Assembly (NCBI GenBank): GCA_041738935.1
Contig: JBGSOV010000002.1
Span: forward strand, 1-64,000
Origin: JBGSOV01 sp041738935
GTDB taxonomy: Bacteria; Patescibacteriota; Gracilibacteria; CAIRYL01; GCA-016699755
Direction: 5' to 3'
DNA: 64,000 bases
The notes below the pieces were generated by a model. The model made no database searches, was not told the DNA's origin, and worked only from the letters and a program-made list of their open reading frames with translations. The number at the start of each line of letters is the position of its first letter. Position 1 is the first letter of the stretch. Below are positions 50,141 through 59,829 of the stretch, one piece after another. The position numbers and the translations under genes are program-made.

Positions 50141-51796
50141 TTAGAAGACCATATCGGCGCCGATTTCGTCTTCGAGACATTGCCAGTCTTTTTCGGGCAT
50201 GCAAAACGACCAACGGTCAGGATAGGTGATGGCTTGGCAGTAACCGCGCGACTCGTCGCAACGAATCAGTGGAACAATATTGGGCGTACTCGCAATAATT
50301 TCGCCGGTTTTGGCATGTTGCAAAAATGACGGAAACGAACTCCACACAAAAACCAGTACTACGACGCCAACAACGGGAATCTGGATTTTTTTGGGAAAAA
50401 ACCGCAACAAAAATGCAGCAAACACAAAGCACAGAAGCGGCAAAACGACAAAAATATTATAGCCATACACACCAAATTCTAAGTGCCCCGAACCTTGATA
50501 CATGCCATAGTTGAGAGCAATAATACTAACCACAAAAAAACCGCTGAGCAGGATTGCATACCACAAAAAGCGGTTTTCGTCGCTTGTCTGCTTTCCATTA
50601 AAATTAATAATCGTCTTAAGAATTGTTGCGCAGAACATTGCTGCCGCAATCACGAGGAAGAGCAAAATCGCGCTTTCGATTCGATAGTCGGCAAACAACG
50701 TCGTTTCATGCCAAAAAAACTTTCCTCGATACAAATTACACGAATCTTGCGGTCCGCGTTCGTAACAAAACTTTTGCTGCGCCGCCACGCCAGTAACGCG
50801 CCTCAGCATCATTTCGCCCCAATTATTAAGGTAAAAACTGATTGGTAATGTAAAAGGTGTCCGAGCCTTACTCGCCATTTGTTCGACTTCGTTGCGAAAG
50901 GCAAATTTACCGTCCAAACATTGTTCAAACGTGAGCAGCTGATGACAGGTAGGGACAGCTCTGCCAAATTCCATCAGATTGCTACCATAAAAAACGCCAT
51001 TTGCTCCAAACCCGACGCAAATCAAAATCGCTATAAAGAAGGACGTACTCTTCAGCTTGATCTGGCGGAGGATTTTTTTGATATCTCGTCCCCAAGCAAA
51101 CCAAATAATAAAAAAACACGCGGTATTAATGGCGAAAGCTGCGACGCTAATGAGCGGGGTCAACACGAAACATATCAAAAACCACGCAAGTGCTGTGGGA
51201 GTGCGCTTTTTGACAAGACGAAACAAACAATAGATTTGTACTGCCGTCACAAATTGAAGCATTACCATTGGGTGGATGGCACTCGCCAAAAAAGTATAGC
51301 CGAGCAAATGCGTCAAAACTCCGATTCCCAAAATATGGACGGCGCGATTCATTGTCGCAACACGAAACGCTAGCCACGAAAAAACAATCGTGCCAAAACT
51401 CATCAAAATACTGATTGCCTTGAGAAAGACATGATCCGAAATCGGGAACATATTTAGCCACAACATTTTGCCCATTACCAAATGGTACAAAAATGGAATG
51501 CGCTCGACGTTACCCAAGAAGAGCGTTGCTGCACTATTGTGAAGCAAAAATCCGCTCTGATGATGATACAAAAAAATCAGTGACAGGTGATAATTTTCGT
51601 CTGGTGTCACCCCTTGGCGCACGAGTAGCGCAAACAAAATCGCCTGGAACACAAAAGATCCCAAGAGCAAAAGCATGGCGCCATAGTAGAGTTTGTCTTT
51701 GAGCGAAGCGTGATTTACAGTTTTCCATGCTGCCTTGGCTTGTGCAGCAAGTCTTTTTATTATGTTTTTGTATTGATGGCGAAGAGTCTTAAGCAT
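50141..51796 (-). CDS. Polytopic membrane protein, GT-C-like
   Basis: 551 residues from MLKTLRHQYKNIIKRL, or eight residues longer from an earlier Met. About ten membrane helices. The first external loop carries RQGVTPDENYHLSLIF, a D-E...H motif characteristic of GT-C glycosyltransferases. Cysteine-containing loops (VPTCHQLLTFEQCLDG, FCYERGPQDSCNLY, CDESRGYCQAI) suggest disulfides outside the membrane. 18 bases upstream of folP, so possibly co-transcribed. Probable polyprenyl-phosphate-sugar-dependent glycosyltransferase; substrate unknown. A paralogue-like membrane protein lies at 45,202. Confidence 0.7.
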   Translation of the reverse strand: MLKTLRHQYKNIIKRLAAQAKAAWKTVNHASLKDKLYYGAMLLLLGSFVFQAILFALLVRQGVTPDENYHLSLIFLYHHQSGFLLHNSAATLFLGNVERIPFLYHLVMGKMLWLNMFPISDHVFLKAISILMSFGTIVFSWLAFRVATMNRAVHILGIGVLTHLLGYTFLASAIHPMVMLQFVTAVQIYCLFRLVKKRTPTALAWFLICFVLTPLISVAAFAINTACFFIIWFAWGRDIKKILRQIKLKSTSFFIAILICVGFGANGVFYGSNLMEFGRAVPTCHQLLTFEQCLDGKFAFRNEVEQMASKARTPFTLPISFYLNNWGEMMLRRVTGVAAQQKFCYERGPQDSCNLYRGKFFWHETTLFADYRIESAILLFLVIAAAMFCATILKTIINFNGKQTSDENRFLWYAILLSGFFVVSIIALNYGMYQGSGHLEFGVYGYNIFVVLPLLCFVFAAFLLRFFPKKIQIPVVGVVVLVFVWSSFPSFLQHAKTGEIIASTPNIVPLIRCDESRGYCQAITYPDRWSFCMPEKDWQCLEDEIGADMVF

Positions 51797-52047
51797 AAGG
51801 CGAGGGCGAAGCGGCACCTAATCTTTGTAGTATAGCAGTTTTTGCAACAAACCAAAAGAGTTGCAATTGAAACCCTGCTTCAATTTGACGATTTTTCGCG
51901 CATTATATTTTCCTCCGATTTTTGAGAGCGATTTTTCTTTTTTCGACTTTCAAAATCCAAGTAGCACCTGAAAATAAATTTTCTCAATCCTTGCACGATA
52001 TTTCTCGAATTATTCCTTTGTCGAACACAAAAACCTTTACTGTGCAA

Positions 52048-53529
52048 TCATCCATTTATACGATAGTTCGGTGCTTCACGCGTGATACTGATATCGTGCG
52101 GATGACTTTCGCGCAGTGATGCCGCCGTAATCGTGATAAATTTGGCGCGGGCGTGCAGTTCGGTAAGCGTGCGGCAACCTTGATAGCCCATCGAACTTTT
52201 GAGTCCACCGAGCAGTTGAAAAATCTCGGTTTTGACGGAACCCTTAAATAAGGTTTTGCCTTCGATTCCCTCTGGCACAAATTTTTCTGCTTCCATAATA
52301 TCGATTTGCCCATAGCGCTCTTTGCCGCCAGCAGCCATCGCACCGAGTGATCCCATGCCGCGATAGGCTTTAAAGGTTTTGCCTTCCGAATAGATGATTT
52401 CGCCAGGTGATTCTTCTGTTCCGGCAAGGAGCGATCCAAGCATCACCGCATCGGCGCCGGCAGACATCGCCTTGGCAATATCTCCCGAAAACTTGATACC
52501 GCCATCAGCAATTAGCTTAACACCACGTTTTTTGGCGACGGGCGCACATTCCAAAATCGCAGAAAGTTGAGGCACACCAATGCCAGTAACAACCCGAGTC
52601 GTACAAATCGAACCCGGACCAATCCCAACTTTGACGGTGTCAGCGCCAGCATCTGCCAAAAATTCCACTGCCTCTGCAGTTGCAATATTCCCTGCTACAA
52701 TCGGCAAATGTGGATAATGCTGTTTCAAAAATCGCACAGTATCGCCCACACCTTTGCTATGTCCGTGCGCGGTATCGACCACCAACGCGTCAACCCCAGC
52801 TTCAATCAATTTGGCGGCGCGTTCTTCCATATTCGCAGCGGGTCCGATTGCTGCTGCCACACACAATCTGCCCTTATCATCCAGTGTCGAATCGGGATAA
52901 TCTTGTCGTTTTTCCAAATCGCGGCGTGTCACCATCGCAAACAAATCACCTTTTTGATTGAGAACAAGCAGTTTCGAATGATTGGATTCTTCGAGGACTT
53001 CGTGCGCTTGTTCGAGGGTGATGCCTTCTTTTGCGACGAGAAGCTCATCGATAGGAGTCATGCGCTCAGAAACCAGATTATTGGCATGACGATTGATAAA
53101 ATAATCATTCGCGGTAATTAGTCCCACAACTTTGCCATGAGGATTGCCGTTTTCGGTAACAGGAATCGCCTTAAAGCCTTCTTCTTGCCGAATCGTAAAA
53201 ACATCGGCGATAGTGGCAACTGGTCCAATGACACGCGGATTGAGAATAAAACCATTTTCAAATCGCTTTACTTTTGCGACTTCGGCAGCTTGCTCATCGG
53301 GCGTGAGATTTTTGTGGATGACGCCAATCCCGCCGAGCAGCGCGAGTGAAATTGCCATTTCTGCTTCGGTGACGGTGTCCATCGCAGCAGAAATAAGTGG
53401 CGTTTTGAGTGGAATCTGGGCAGTAAAAAACGAGTATGGTTCGGCATCTCGTGGTAAAAAATCCGAATACTGCGGTAATAGCAGCACATCATCGAAGGTG
53501 AGACTTTGAGCGATTTTTTCGCTTTGCAT
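52048..53529 (-). CDS. guaB: Inosine-5'-monophosphate dehydrogenase
   Basis: 493 residues from MQSEKIAQSLTFDDVLLLPQYSDFLPRD. Oxidises IMP to XMP, the rate-limiting step to GMP. Catalytic loop GIGPGSICTTRVVTG with the nucleophilic cysteine, paired CBS domains between AAEVAKVKRFENG and DLEKRQDYPD, NAD-site GNIATAEAVEFLADAGAD, the flap RGMGSLGAM, and the C-terminal GGLKSSMGYQGCRTL. Complete. The promoter carries an inverted repeat in its spacer, which may be a control site. Confidence 0.97.
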   Translation of the reverse strand: MQSEKIAQSLTFDDVLLLPQYSDFLPRDAEPYSFFTAQIPLKTPLISAAMDTVTEAEMAISLALLGGIGVIHKNLTPDEQAAEVAKVKRFENGFILNPRVIGPVATIADVFTIRQEEGFKAIPVTENGNPHGKVVGLITANDYFINRHANNLVSERMTPIDELLVAKEGITLEQAHEVLEESNHSKLLVLNQKGDLFAMVTRRDLEKRQDYPDSTLDDKGRLCVAAAIGPAANMEERAAKLIEAGVDALVVDTAHGHSKGVGDTVRFLKQHYPHLPIVAGNIATAEAVEFLADAGADTVKVGIGPGSICTTRVVTGIGVPQLSAILECAPVAKKRGVKLIADGGIKFSGDIAKAMSAGADAVMLGSLLAGTEESPGEIIYSEGKTFKAYRGMGSLGAMAAGGKERYGQIDIMEAEKFVPEGIEGKTLFKGSVKTEIFQLLGGLKSSMGYQGCRTLTELHARAKFITITAASLRESHPHDISITREAPNYRING

Positions 53530-53550
53530 GGTTGGCAACAAATTTCATCT

Positions 53551-53579
53551 ATCATAGCGCCAATTGTTGGCGCTCGCAA
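53551..53579 (-). promoter_or_regulatory. Predicted guaB promoter with palindrome in the spacer
   Basis: Minus strand: -35 TTGCGA (53,574-53,579), 17-bp spacer, -10 TATGAT (53,551-53,556). The spacer and edges form AGCGCCAA-CAA-TTGGCGCT (53,556-53,574), an 8-bp inverted repeat. A protein bound there would block RNA polymerase; a purine regulator is one possibility. Confidence 0.6.
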
Positions 53580-53679
53580 GGTTTTTTTACAAGAATGTGG
53601 TTTAAAAAACTGCACAATCTGTCGAGAATTTGCAAAAAAACTCAAATAGGCGCTATCATCAAGAGTATTTTGCGGACAG

Positions 53680-54108
53680 ATGGCAAGCGAAATGGAAGGT
53701 TGGCAGCCAAAAGATTCGGAAGCAAAAGAACATGAGGATGGATTATTGAGCGACGAAGAAATTCGGCTCATTGCCCTTGTTGCATCAAGTCGAACAGCAA
53801 GAGAGTATACAGAAAACTGTGCAGAAATTATTTACTTGATCCGCGAACAAATTGGCAAACAGCTCTCGCTAGAAGTCCTATTTAAAATGCGAGAGAATTA
53901 TTTTCGGCAGTATTTTATGCAACAAGTCTTCGCCTCTACTGATTTTGGAAACATGATCAATAATCACAATACTTTTGCAATGAAGCAAGACTCTATCAAA
54001 AAAATAATCAGACAACTCTATTCTCTTTTCCCAAACGACTCCGAAAGAATCATCAAGGAAATCGAACGGATCTGGCAGAAAAAAAATTCACATCGTGGCG
54101 CAAAATAA
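53680..54108 (+). CDS. Small helical protein, unknown function
   Basis: 142 residues beginning MASEMEGWQPKDSEAKEHED. Acidic N-terminus, then mostly helices (SDEEIRLIALVASSRTAREYTENCAEIIYLIREQIGKQLSLEVLFKMREN, KQDSIKKIIRQLYSLFP, ERIIKEIERIWQKKN). No signal peptide or transmembrane segment. It lies between guaB (divergent) and fusA, 73 bases upstream of the latter. No family recognised. Confidence 0.6.
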   Translation: MASEMEGWQPKDSEAKEHEDGLLSDEEIRLIALVASSRTAREYTENCAEIIYLIREQIGKQLSLEVLFKMRENYFRQYFMQQVFASTDFGNMINNHNTFAMKQDSIKKIIRQLYSLFPNDSERIIKEIERIWQKKNSHRGAK

Positions 54109-54125
54109 TTTTTGAAAATATTTTC

Positions 54126-54154
54126 TCGACAAGCGAGAGACAATTGCTTACAAT
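54126..54154 (+). promoter_or_regulatory. Predicted fusA promoter
   Basis: -35 TCGACA (54,126-54,131), 17-bp spacer, -10 TACAAT (54,149-54,154); each hexamer is one base off consensus. The start codon follows 27 bases later. Confidence 0.7.
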
Positions 54155-54181
54155 CGGCGGGAATCTTTTTTTGTTCCATTT

Positions 54182-56272
54182 ATGGCAGACCTAACCAAAC
54201 ACCGAAATATTGGTATTATCGCGCATATTGACGCGGGAAAAACCACTACTACCGAGCGTATCTTGTTTTACGCCGGACGCACTCACAAAATCGGTGAAAC
54301 CCACGATGGCGCCTCACAAATGGACTGGATGGAGCAAGAAAAAGAACGTGGAATCACCATTACTTCTGCCGCAACATTTTGCGAATGGAAAGGCACATGG
54401 GGTCAATATCCACTCCATACGATTAATATTATTGATACTCCTGGACACGTGGACTTTACTGTCGAAGTCGAACGCTCACTACGCGTACTCGACGGTGGGG
54501 TGGCGGTTTTTGACGGATCACAAGGAGTTGAGCCACAATCCGAAACCGTATGGCGTCAAGCGGACAAATACAAAGTTCCGCGGATCGCCTTTATTAACAA
54601 GATGGATAAGATTGGCGCAGATTTTTATATGTCGCTCAAATCAATCCACGATCGACTTTCGCCCAATGCGGTAGCTATTCAACTTCCGATTGGTGCCGAA
54701 AGTAGCTTTGGAGGTGTGATTAATTTGATTACGCGCAAGGCATACAAATTTGAAGGAGATTTTGGCACGACTATTACCGAAATCGAAATTCCGGCGGACA
54801 TGAAAGACAAAGTCGAAGAATACCGTGAAGTCATGATTGAAAAATCAGCTGACTTTAACGAAAACGTGATGGAAAAATATCTCGCTGGTGAAGAACTTAC
54901 AAATGACGAAATCATTCAAGGACTGCGCGAAGGCGTTCGTACTGGAAAAATGTATGTGGTAATGTGTGGTACCGCTTTGCAAAATATTGGTGTGCAATTG
55001 GTAATGGACGCTGTTATCCAGTTTTTGCCAAGTCCACTCGATGTCCCACCAGTAAAAGGTACTGATCCCAAAACCGAAACTGAGGCTTTGCGTAAACCCG
55101 ACTCAAAAGAGCCACTTGCTGCAATCATGTTCAAAATTGCTTCAGATCCTTTCATCGGAAAACTCTGTTTTTTCCGTGTCTATTCTGGAACGATGAATTC
55201 AGGCAGTTATATTTACAATCCACGTACTGGCAACAAAGAACGCGTCGGACGAATTGTGCAAATGCACGCCAATACTCGAAAAGAAATCGAATCCGTCGAA
55301 GCGGGCGGAATCGGTGCTGCGGTCGGAATCAAAGAAGTACGTACTGGTGACACGCTTTGCGATCCGGACAAGCCAATTGTGCTCGAAGAAATGACTTTTC
55401 CGGAGCCAGTTATCTCGATTGCTATCGAACCAAAGACCAAGGCCGACCAAGAAAAAATGGGTTTGTCACTCAGCAAACTCACCGAAGAAGATCCGACATT
55501 CCGCGTCCATACCGACGAAGAAACCGGACAGACAATTATCCGTGGAATGGGCGAATTACATTTGGATATTATCGTTGATCGTATGCGACGCGAGTTTAAG
55601 GTCGAAGCAAATGTCGGCAAACCGCAAGTTGCATATCGCGAGACAATTCAAAAATCCGTTAATGTCGAAGAAAAATATTCCAAGCAAACTGGCGGACGCG
55701 GACAATACGGACACGTTTTGCTTACTATCGAACCAAATGAAGAAGGAAAGGGCTACGAATTTATCGACAAAGTCGTGGGCGGACGTATTCCAAAAGAGTT
55801 TATTCCGGCAGTCGGTAAAGGTGTGCAAGAGGCATTGACGCGCGGTGTGCTTGCTGGTTATCCAATGGAAGATATTAAAGTTACGCTGACTGATGGATCC
55901 TACCATGATGTCGACTCGTCCGAGTTTTCGTTTAAAGCGGCCGGTTCGATTGCGTTTCAAAAAGGCGCTAAGTTGGCAGACCCGGCGATACTCGAACCGA
56001 TTATGTCGGTCGAAGTCGTGACACCAGAAGAATATATGGGAGACGTAATGGGAGATATCAACAAGCGTCGTGGTCAGATTTCCGAAATGACCGATCGTGG
56101 AATGGCAAAAGTTGTGAAATCGAAAGTGCCGCTTTCCGAAATGTTCGGGTATGCGACAGATGTTCGCTCGATGACGCAAGGACGCGCTGTGTATACAATG
56201 GAGTTTTCGCACTACTCTAAAGTACCAAAGAACGTCGAAGAAAAAATCCGCGAAGAGCGCGGCATGAAGTAA
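54182..56272 (+). CDS. fusA: Translation elongation factor G
   Basis: 696 residues. GTPase driving translocation on the ribosome. G1 AHIDAGKTTTTERI (15-28), switch I ERGITITSAAT, G3 DTPGHVDFT, G4 NKMDK, and domain II-V signatures including VAYRETIQKSV, GGRIPKEFIPAVGKGVQEAL and RSMTQGRAVYTMEFSHY. Length is standard. Transcribed alone here, without the rpsL/rpsG/tuf neighbours of many bacteria; a strong terminator follows. Confidence 0.98.
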   Translation: MADLTKHRNIGIIAHIDAGKTTTTERILFYAGRTHKIGETHDGASQMDWMEQEKERGITITSAATFCEWKGTWGQYPLHTINIIDTPGHVDFTVEVERSLRVLDGGVAVFDGSQGVEPQSETVWRQADKYKVPRIAFINKMDKIGADFYMSLKSIHDRLSPNAVAIQLPIGAESSFGGVINLITRKAYKFEGDFGTTITEIEIPADMKDKVEEYREVMIEKSADFNENVMEKYLAGEELTNDEIIQGLREGVRTGKMYVVMCGTALQNIGVQLVMDAVIQFLPSPLDVPPVKGTDPKTETEALRKPDSKEPLAAIMFKIASDPFIGKLCFFRVYSGTMNSGSYIYNPRTGNKERVGRIVQMHANTRKEIESVEAGGIGAAVGIKEVRTGDTLCDPDKPIVLEEMTFPEPVISIAIEPKTKADQEKMGLSLSKLTEEDPTFRVHTDEETGQTIIRGMGELHLDIIVDRMRREFKVEANVGKPQVAYRETIQKSVNVEEKYSKQTGGRGQYGHVLLTIEPNEEGKGYEFIDKVVGGRIPKEFIPAVGKGVQEALTRGVLAGYPMEDIKVTLTDGSYHDVDSSEFSFKAAGSIAFQKGAKLADPAILEPIMSVEVVTPEEYMGDVMGDINKRRGQISEMTDRGMAKVVKSKVPLSEMFGYATDVRSMTQGRAVYTMEFSHYSKVPKNVEEKIREERGMK

Positions 56273-56301
56273 ATTTTCAGAACCAGATTCACCTGCTTAT
56301 T

Positions 56302-56332
56302 AAAAATCCTCCAAAATTTTGGAGGATTTTTT
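56302..56332 (+). terminator. Strong Rho-independent terminator after fusA
   Basis: AAAATCCTCC-AAAATTTT-GGAGGATTTTTT: perfect stem of at least ten bp with a T-run, 30 bases after the fusA stop. Confidence 0.92.
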
Positions 56333-56550
56333 GTATTCATCTTTTCTTGGCGACTGGAGAAAAGGTTTTCATGATTCTATTTTTTGCAATAGTTACATCG
56401 CGAACCTTGTGGAGGCGACTCCGAAGAATTGTTCTTTATCAATATTTTGCAAAACTTCTTTTATTTCCTAAGTGCAAGCTTGTGGTTTGTTCTTATTCAA
56501 AAATGAAAAATAATTATTTTTGCAAAAAAATAAAATATAAAAAATATTTG

Positions 56551-56580
56551 TTGAAAAAAAACATATGAAGTGTTTATATT
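56551..56580 (+). promoter_or_regulatory. Predicted ddl promoter in an AT-rich gap
   Basis: -35 TTGAAA (56,551-56,556), 18-bp spacer, -10 TATATT (56,575-56,580), 38 bases before the Ddl ATG. The 285-base gap 56,333-56,617 is otherwise AT-rich with no supported gene. Confidence 0.6.
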
Positions 56581-56617
56581 ATAAAGAAATTATCATTTAT
56601 AAATATTTGCAAAAAAT

Positions 56618-58984
56618 ATGAAAGTAGCAATTTTATGTGGTGGACCATCACTCGAACGAGGCGTTTCGCTCAATTCGGCGCGGTCGCTGATGGATCATCT
56701 CACTGCAGACGATATTCAGATTGTGCCGATTTATTTTGATGCGAAAAAGGCTGCCTTCGAGTTGCCACCCCATCAACTCTATTCCAACACACCTTCCGAT
56801 TTTGACTTCAAGCTTGCGCAAACCGCCAAACCACTCTCGCAAACTGCTTTAATCAAACGCCTCAAACAATGTGATATTGTGTTTCCAGCTATGCACGGCG
56901 CATTTGGTGAAGATGGTGGAGTGCAGCGATTTCTCGAAAAACACCAGATTCCATTTATTGGTTCGTCTTCGACAGCATGTAAAAAGGCGTTCGACAAATA
57001 CTCTTCGAATAGGCTCTTAGAAGAACAAGGTTTTTTTACGCTCCCGACCGAAGTGCTCAAGATTTATCACACTGATCACAAACAAATTCTGGAGCGATTT
57101 TTTGCCGAGCACAAACTGGAGCGCGCAATTATCAAGCCTGCCCAAGGCGGATCGAGTATTGGTGTGCACTCGGTAACAACAGTTCAAGAGGCACTCGAAA
57201 AAACCGAGCTGCTTTTTTCAAAACGCCTCGATACGCGCGTGGTCGTACAGCCGTTTTGTACTGGTGTCGAATTTACCGTTATTCTTCTCCAAAATCGTTT
57301 TGGAATGCCTGTAGCGATTTTGCCGACGGAGACTGTACAAGATTATTCGCGTAATCAAATTTTTGATTATCGTCGTAAATATTTACCCACGAATCAAGTT
57401 CGCTATCATTGCCCACCGCGTTTTGACGCCGAAACCATCGAGCGCATTCAAGTCCAAGCCGAGCAACTTTTTTCTGTACTCGGGATGTCAGATTGCGCGC
57501 GTTTTGACGGCTGGCTTCTGCCTGATGGCGATATTTGGTTTGCGGATTTTAACCCGATTAGCGGCATGGAACAAAACAGTTTTTTGTTTCAACAAGCGTC
57601 GCGAATCGGCATGAGTCACGCGAATGTACTGCGTTATATTGTCAAAAATAGTTGTCGTCGCCAAAGCATTCCTTTTCCCACAGAAATTTCGCCACCTTCG
57701 AGCGATCGGATGGCAATACCAATACTCTTTGGTGGCGCGACTTCCGAGCGCCAAGTTTCGCTGATGAGTGGTACAAATGTGTGGCTCAAATTGCGAAAAT
57801 CTCCGCAGTACGCGCCCGAACCATATTTGCTCGACAGCAATGGCGAAGTATGGCGATTGCCCTACGCGCTGACGCTCAATCACACGGTCGAAGAAATTGA
57901 AGAAAGCTGCTGCTCTGCCGAAAATGATGAGGCGCGCCTCAATTTTCTCGAACAAAAAGTTGCTTTGCGACTTGCCTTCGAAAATGGCGATGTAAGCGAA
58001 CCAATGTTCTTGCCGCAAAAGTTTTCGCTCGATGATTTTTTTCGAAAATATCCATTTGTCTTTTTGGCACTCCATGGCGGTGATGGTGAAAATGGTATTT
58101 TTCAAGCGATGCTTGAGCAAGTTGATACCAAATATAATGGTTCAGAAAGCGCAGCTTCGGCGCTTTGTATGGACAAATATCGTACGGCGCAGATGCTCGT
58201 CGGAAGAGAAGACGAAGGGATTTTTGTTTCGCCACAATATTCTTTGGCATTGGCAGAATCGGAACATCATTCCGCAGCAGATTTTGCAAAGTTGTGGCAA
58301 CAGCTCAGGACTAATCTCGGCAGCAAGCATATCATTGCCAAGCCACAATCAGACGGATGTTCTTCGGGAGTCATTTTGCTCACTTCGGCAAATGATCTCA
58401 AAACCTATCTGACGCTGCTACGCAGCGGTGCCACACAAGCATATCCGGGTACTTTTGAGGGACAAACAGCCCTGCTCGAAATGCCAGGAAGTGGTATTAC
58501 ACATGCACTTTTTGAAAAATATATCGAAACCGATCGATTGACTATTATCCACAATCAACTCAAGCACAAAGCCAAAACCGGTTGGATTGAAGTAACGGTC
58601 GGCGTGGTCGAAAAAAATGGCGAACTTCATGCTTTGTCGCCCAGTATTACCGTTGCCGAAAACACGGTCTTGAGTGTCGAAGAAAAGTTTCAAGGTGGTA
58701 CCGGCGTCAACATCACGCCACCACCAGAGTTTTTGATTCCAGCATCCAGACTCGCACAAGCGAAAGCCCGTTTTGAAAAAGTAGCAACCATGTTGGGGAT
58801 TTGCGGCTATGCGCGAATTGATGCTTTTTTAGAACTGGCGACGGGCAATATTCACATTATCGAGGCGAACACTTTACCCGCTCTCACACCATCCACCGTG
58901 ATTTTTCACCAAGCCTTGGCAGAAAAACCCCCTTGTTTGCCGCTGCCCTTTTTGGAAATGCTTATTACCAACAAAAACTCTTAG
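56618..58984 (+). CDS. Tandem D-alanine--D-alanine ligase fusion protein
   Basis: 788 residues, about twice a normal Ddl (300-370). Module 1 (about 1-355): CGGPSLERGVSL, MHGAFGEDGGVQRFLE, IPFIGSSSTACKKAFDK, IIKPAQGGSSIGV, CARFDGWLLPDGDIWFADFNPISGM. Module 2 (about 365-788): IPILFGGATSERQVSL, LALHGGDGENGIFQAMLE, YNGSESAASALCMDKY, IIAKPQSDGCSSGV, YARIDAFLELATGNIHIIEANTLPALTPST. Both have the ATP-grasp layout and catalytic E/S/R/D residues; the metal-ligand pair is E-A-N in module 2 but D-F-N in module 1, hinting that module 1 is altered. Ddl joins two D-alanines for peptidoglycan; the fusion may form an internal dimer (family Ddl is dimeric) or have different specificities. No frameshift separates the halves. 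Confidence 0.92.
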   Translation: MKVAILCGGPSLERGVSLNSARSLMDHLTADDIQIVPIYFDAKKAAFELPPHQLYSNTPSDFDFKLAQTAKPLSQTALIKRLKQCDIVFPAMHGAFGEDGGVQRFLEKHQIPFIGSSSTACKKAFDKYSSNRLLEEQGFFTLPTEVLKIYHTDHKQILERFFAEHKLERAIIKPAQGGSSIGVHSVTTVQEALEKTELLFSKRLDTRVVVQPFCTGVEFTVILLQNRFGMPVAILPTETVQDYSRNQIFDYRRKYLPTNQVRYHCPPRFDAETIERIQVQAEQLFSVLGMSDCARFDGWLLPDGDIWFADFNPISGMEQNSFLFQQASRIGMSHANVLRYIVKNSCRRQSIPFPTEISPPSSDRMAIPILFGGATSERQVSLMSGTNVWLKLRKSPQYAPEPYLLDSNGEVWRLPYALTLNHTVEEIEESCCSAENDEARLNFLEQKVALRLAFENGDVSEPMFLPQKFSLDDFFRKYPFVFLALHGGDGENGIFQAMLEQVDTKYNGSESAASALCMDKYRTAQMLVGREDEGIFVSPQYSLALAESEHHSAADFAKLWQQLRTNLGSKHIIAKPQSDGCSSGVILLTSANDLKTYLTLLRSGATQAYPGTFEGQTALLEMPGSGITHALFEKYIETDRLTIIHNQLKHKAKTGWIEVTVGVVEKNGELHALSPSITVAENTVLSVEEKFQGGTGVNITPPPEFLIPASRLAQAKARFEKVATMLGICGYARIDAFLELATGNIHIIEANTLPALTPSTVIFHQALAEKPPCLPLPFLEMLITNKNS

Positions 58985-59056
58985 CCTCTTTTTCAAGACG
59001 AATTGCACTTTTTGGCTTGCTCTGAAATAATCTATTCAGTTTTATTACTCCCTTAT

Positions 59057-59812
59057 ATGCGCATCATTACTGTTATTGTCGGTTTTCTCCTTTTGCTTGC
59101 TGTGGTGGTTGCCGCGCTCTTTTTGGTTGCGCCGCGTGGGGCATCCGAATCTCCGAAACCAACACCCCAAGCTTCGCCAATTGCTGAATATTTTACCATC
59201 GAAACCTCTCCCATTGCTGTTTTTAGCAGCACTGCCCCAGTTCCTGATACTTCTGCTATCAATTCTCCGTTTCCTACGCAAACAACATGTGAGTCAAGTA
59301 TTCCTGCTGAACCCATTGTGGTGCAAGTGTTTGATGATTTTCTGTGTCCATATTGCGCACGCGAATTTGCAGAAGTGCTTTTGCCGCTCAGTCAACAATC
59401 TCCTTTTACTGACAGCCAAGCAGAATTTCAATTTGTCACTTTGCCGATTCACGGCGACGATTCTACTGCACTTGCCAAAGCTGCGCTTTGCGCTGCACAA
59501 CAAATCGATGATTGGCAATTTCGCCAACGTCTTTATGCTGCGCCAGACAAAAATCCCACTACAGCGCAAAACTTCCTCATCGAATTGGGTGGTGATGTTC
59601 GTCAATATCAAGACTGTCTAATCGCCAGCATTACCGAAGAACAACTACAAGCGAACATCACTCTGGCGCAATCAGCAGGAGTAAATGCCACTCCCACACT
59701 CATTATTGATGGCAAATCCTTCGTTGGCGCGGTGCCGCCTGAGAACATACTGTATGAAATTCGCAAAACACTTGCACAAACATCACCAAAATCGCTAGAA
59801 TGTGAGGGATAA
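59057..59812 (+). CDS. Membrane-anchored DsbA/thioredoxin-fold protein
   Basis: 251 residues from MRIITVIVGFLLLLAVVVAALFLV (single N-terminal anchor), then a Ser/Pro-rich linker and a DsbA-like domain: VVQVFDDFLCPYCAREFAEVLLPLS with redox pair CPYC, ALAKAALCAAQQIDDW, and the cis-Pro motif VNATPTLIIDGKSFVGAVPPE. Extracytoplasmic thiol-disulfide oxidoreductase or a BdbD-type disulfide introducer. 18 bases before a second thioredoxin-fold gene, so probably one operon. Confidence 0.85.
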   Translation: MRIITVIVGFLLLLAVVVAALFLVAPRGASESPKPTPQASPIAEYFTIETSPIAVFSSTAPVPDTSAINSPFPTQTTCESSIPAEPIVVQVFDDFLCPYCAREFAEVLLPLSQQSPFTDSQAEFQFVTLPIHGDDSTALAKAALCAAQQIDDWQFRQRLYAAPDKNPTTAQNFLIELGGDVRQYQDCLIASITEEQLQANITLAQSAGVNATPTLIIDGKSFVGAVPPENILYEIRKTLAQTSPKSLECEG

Positions 59813-59829
59813 TTTCTTTTTCCTTCAAA

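Noticed and set aside
56347..56568. 73-residue plus-strand frame between fusA and ddl
   Set aside because: Very AT-rich, low-complexity Lys/Ile/Tyr ending (KKIKYKKYLLKK) and it overlaps the ddl promoter; it starts inside the region just after the fusA terminator.
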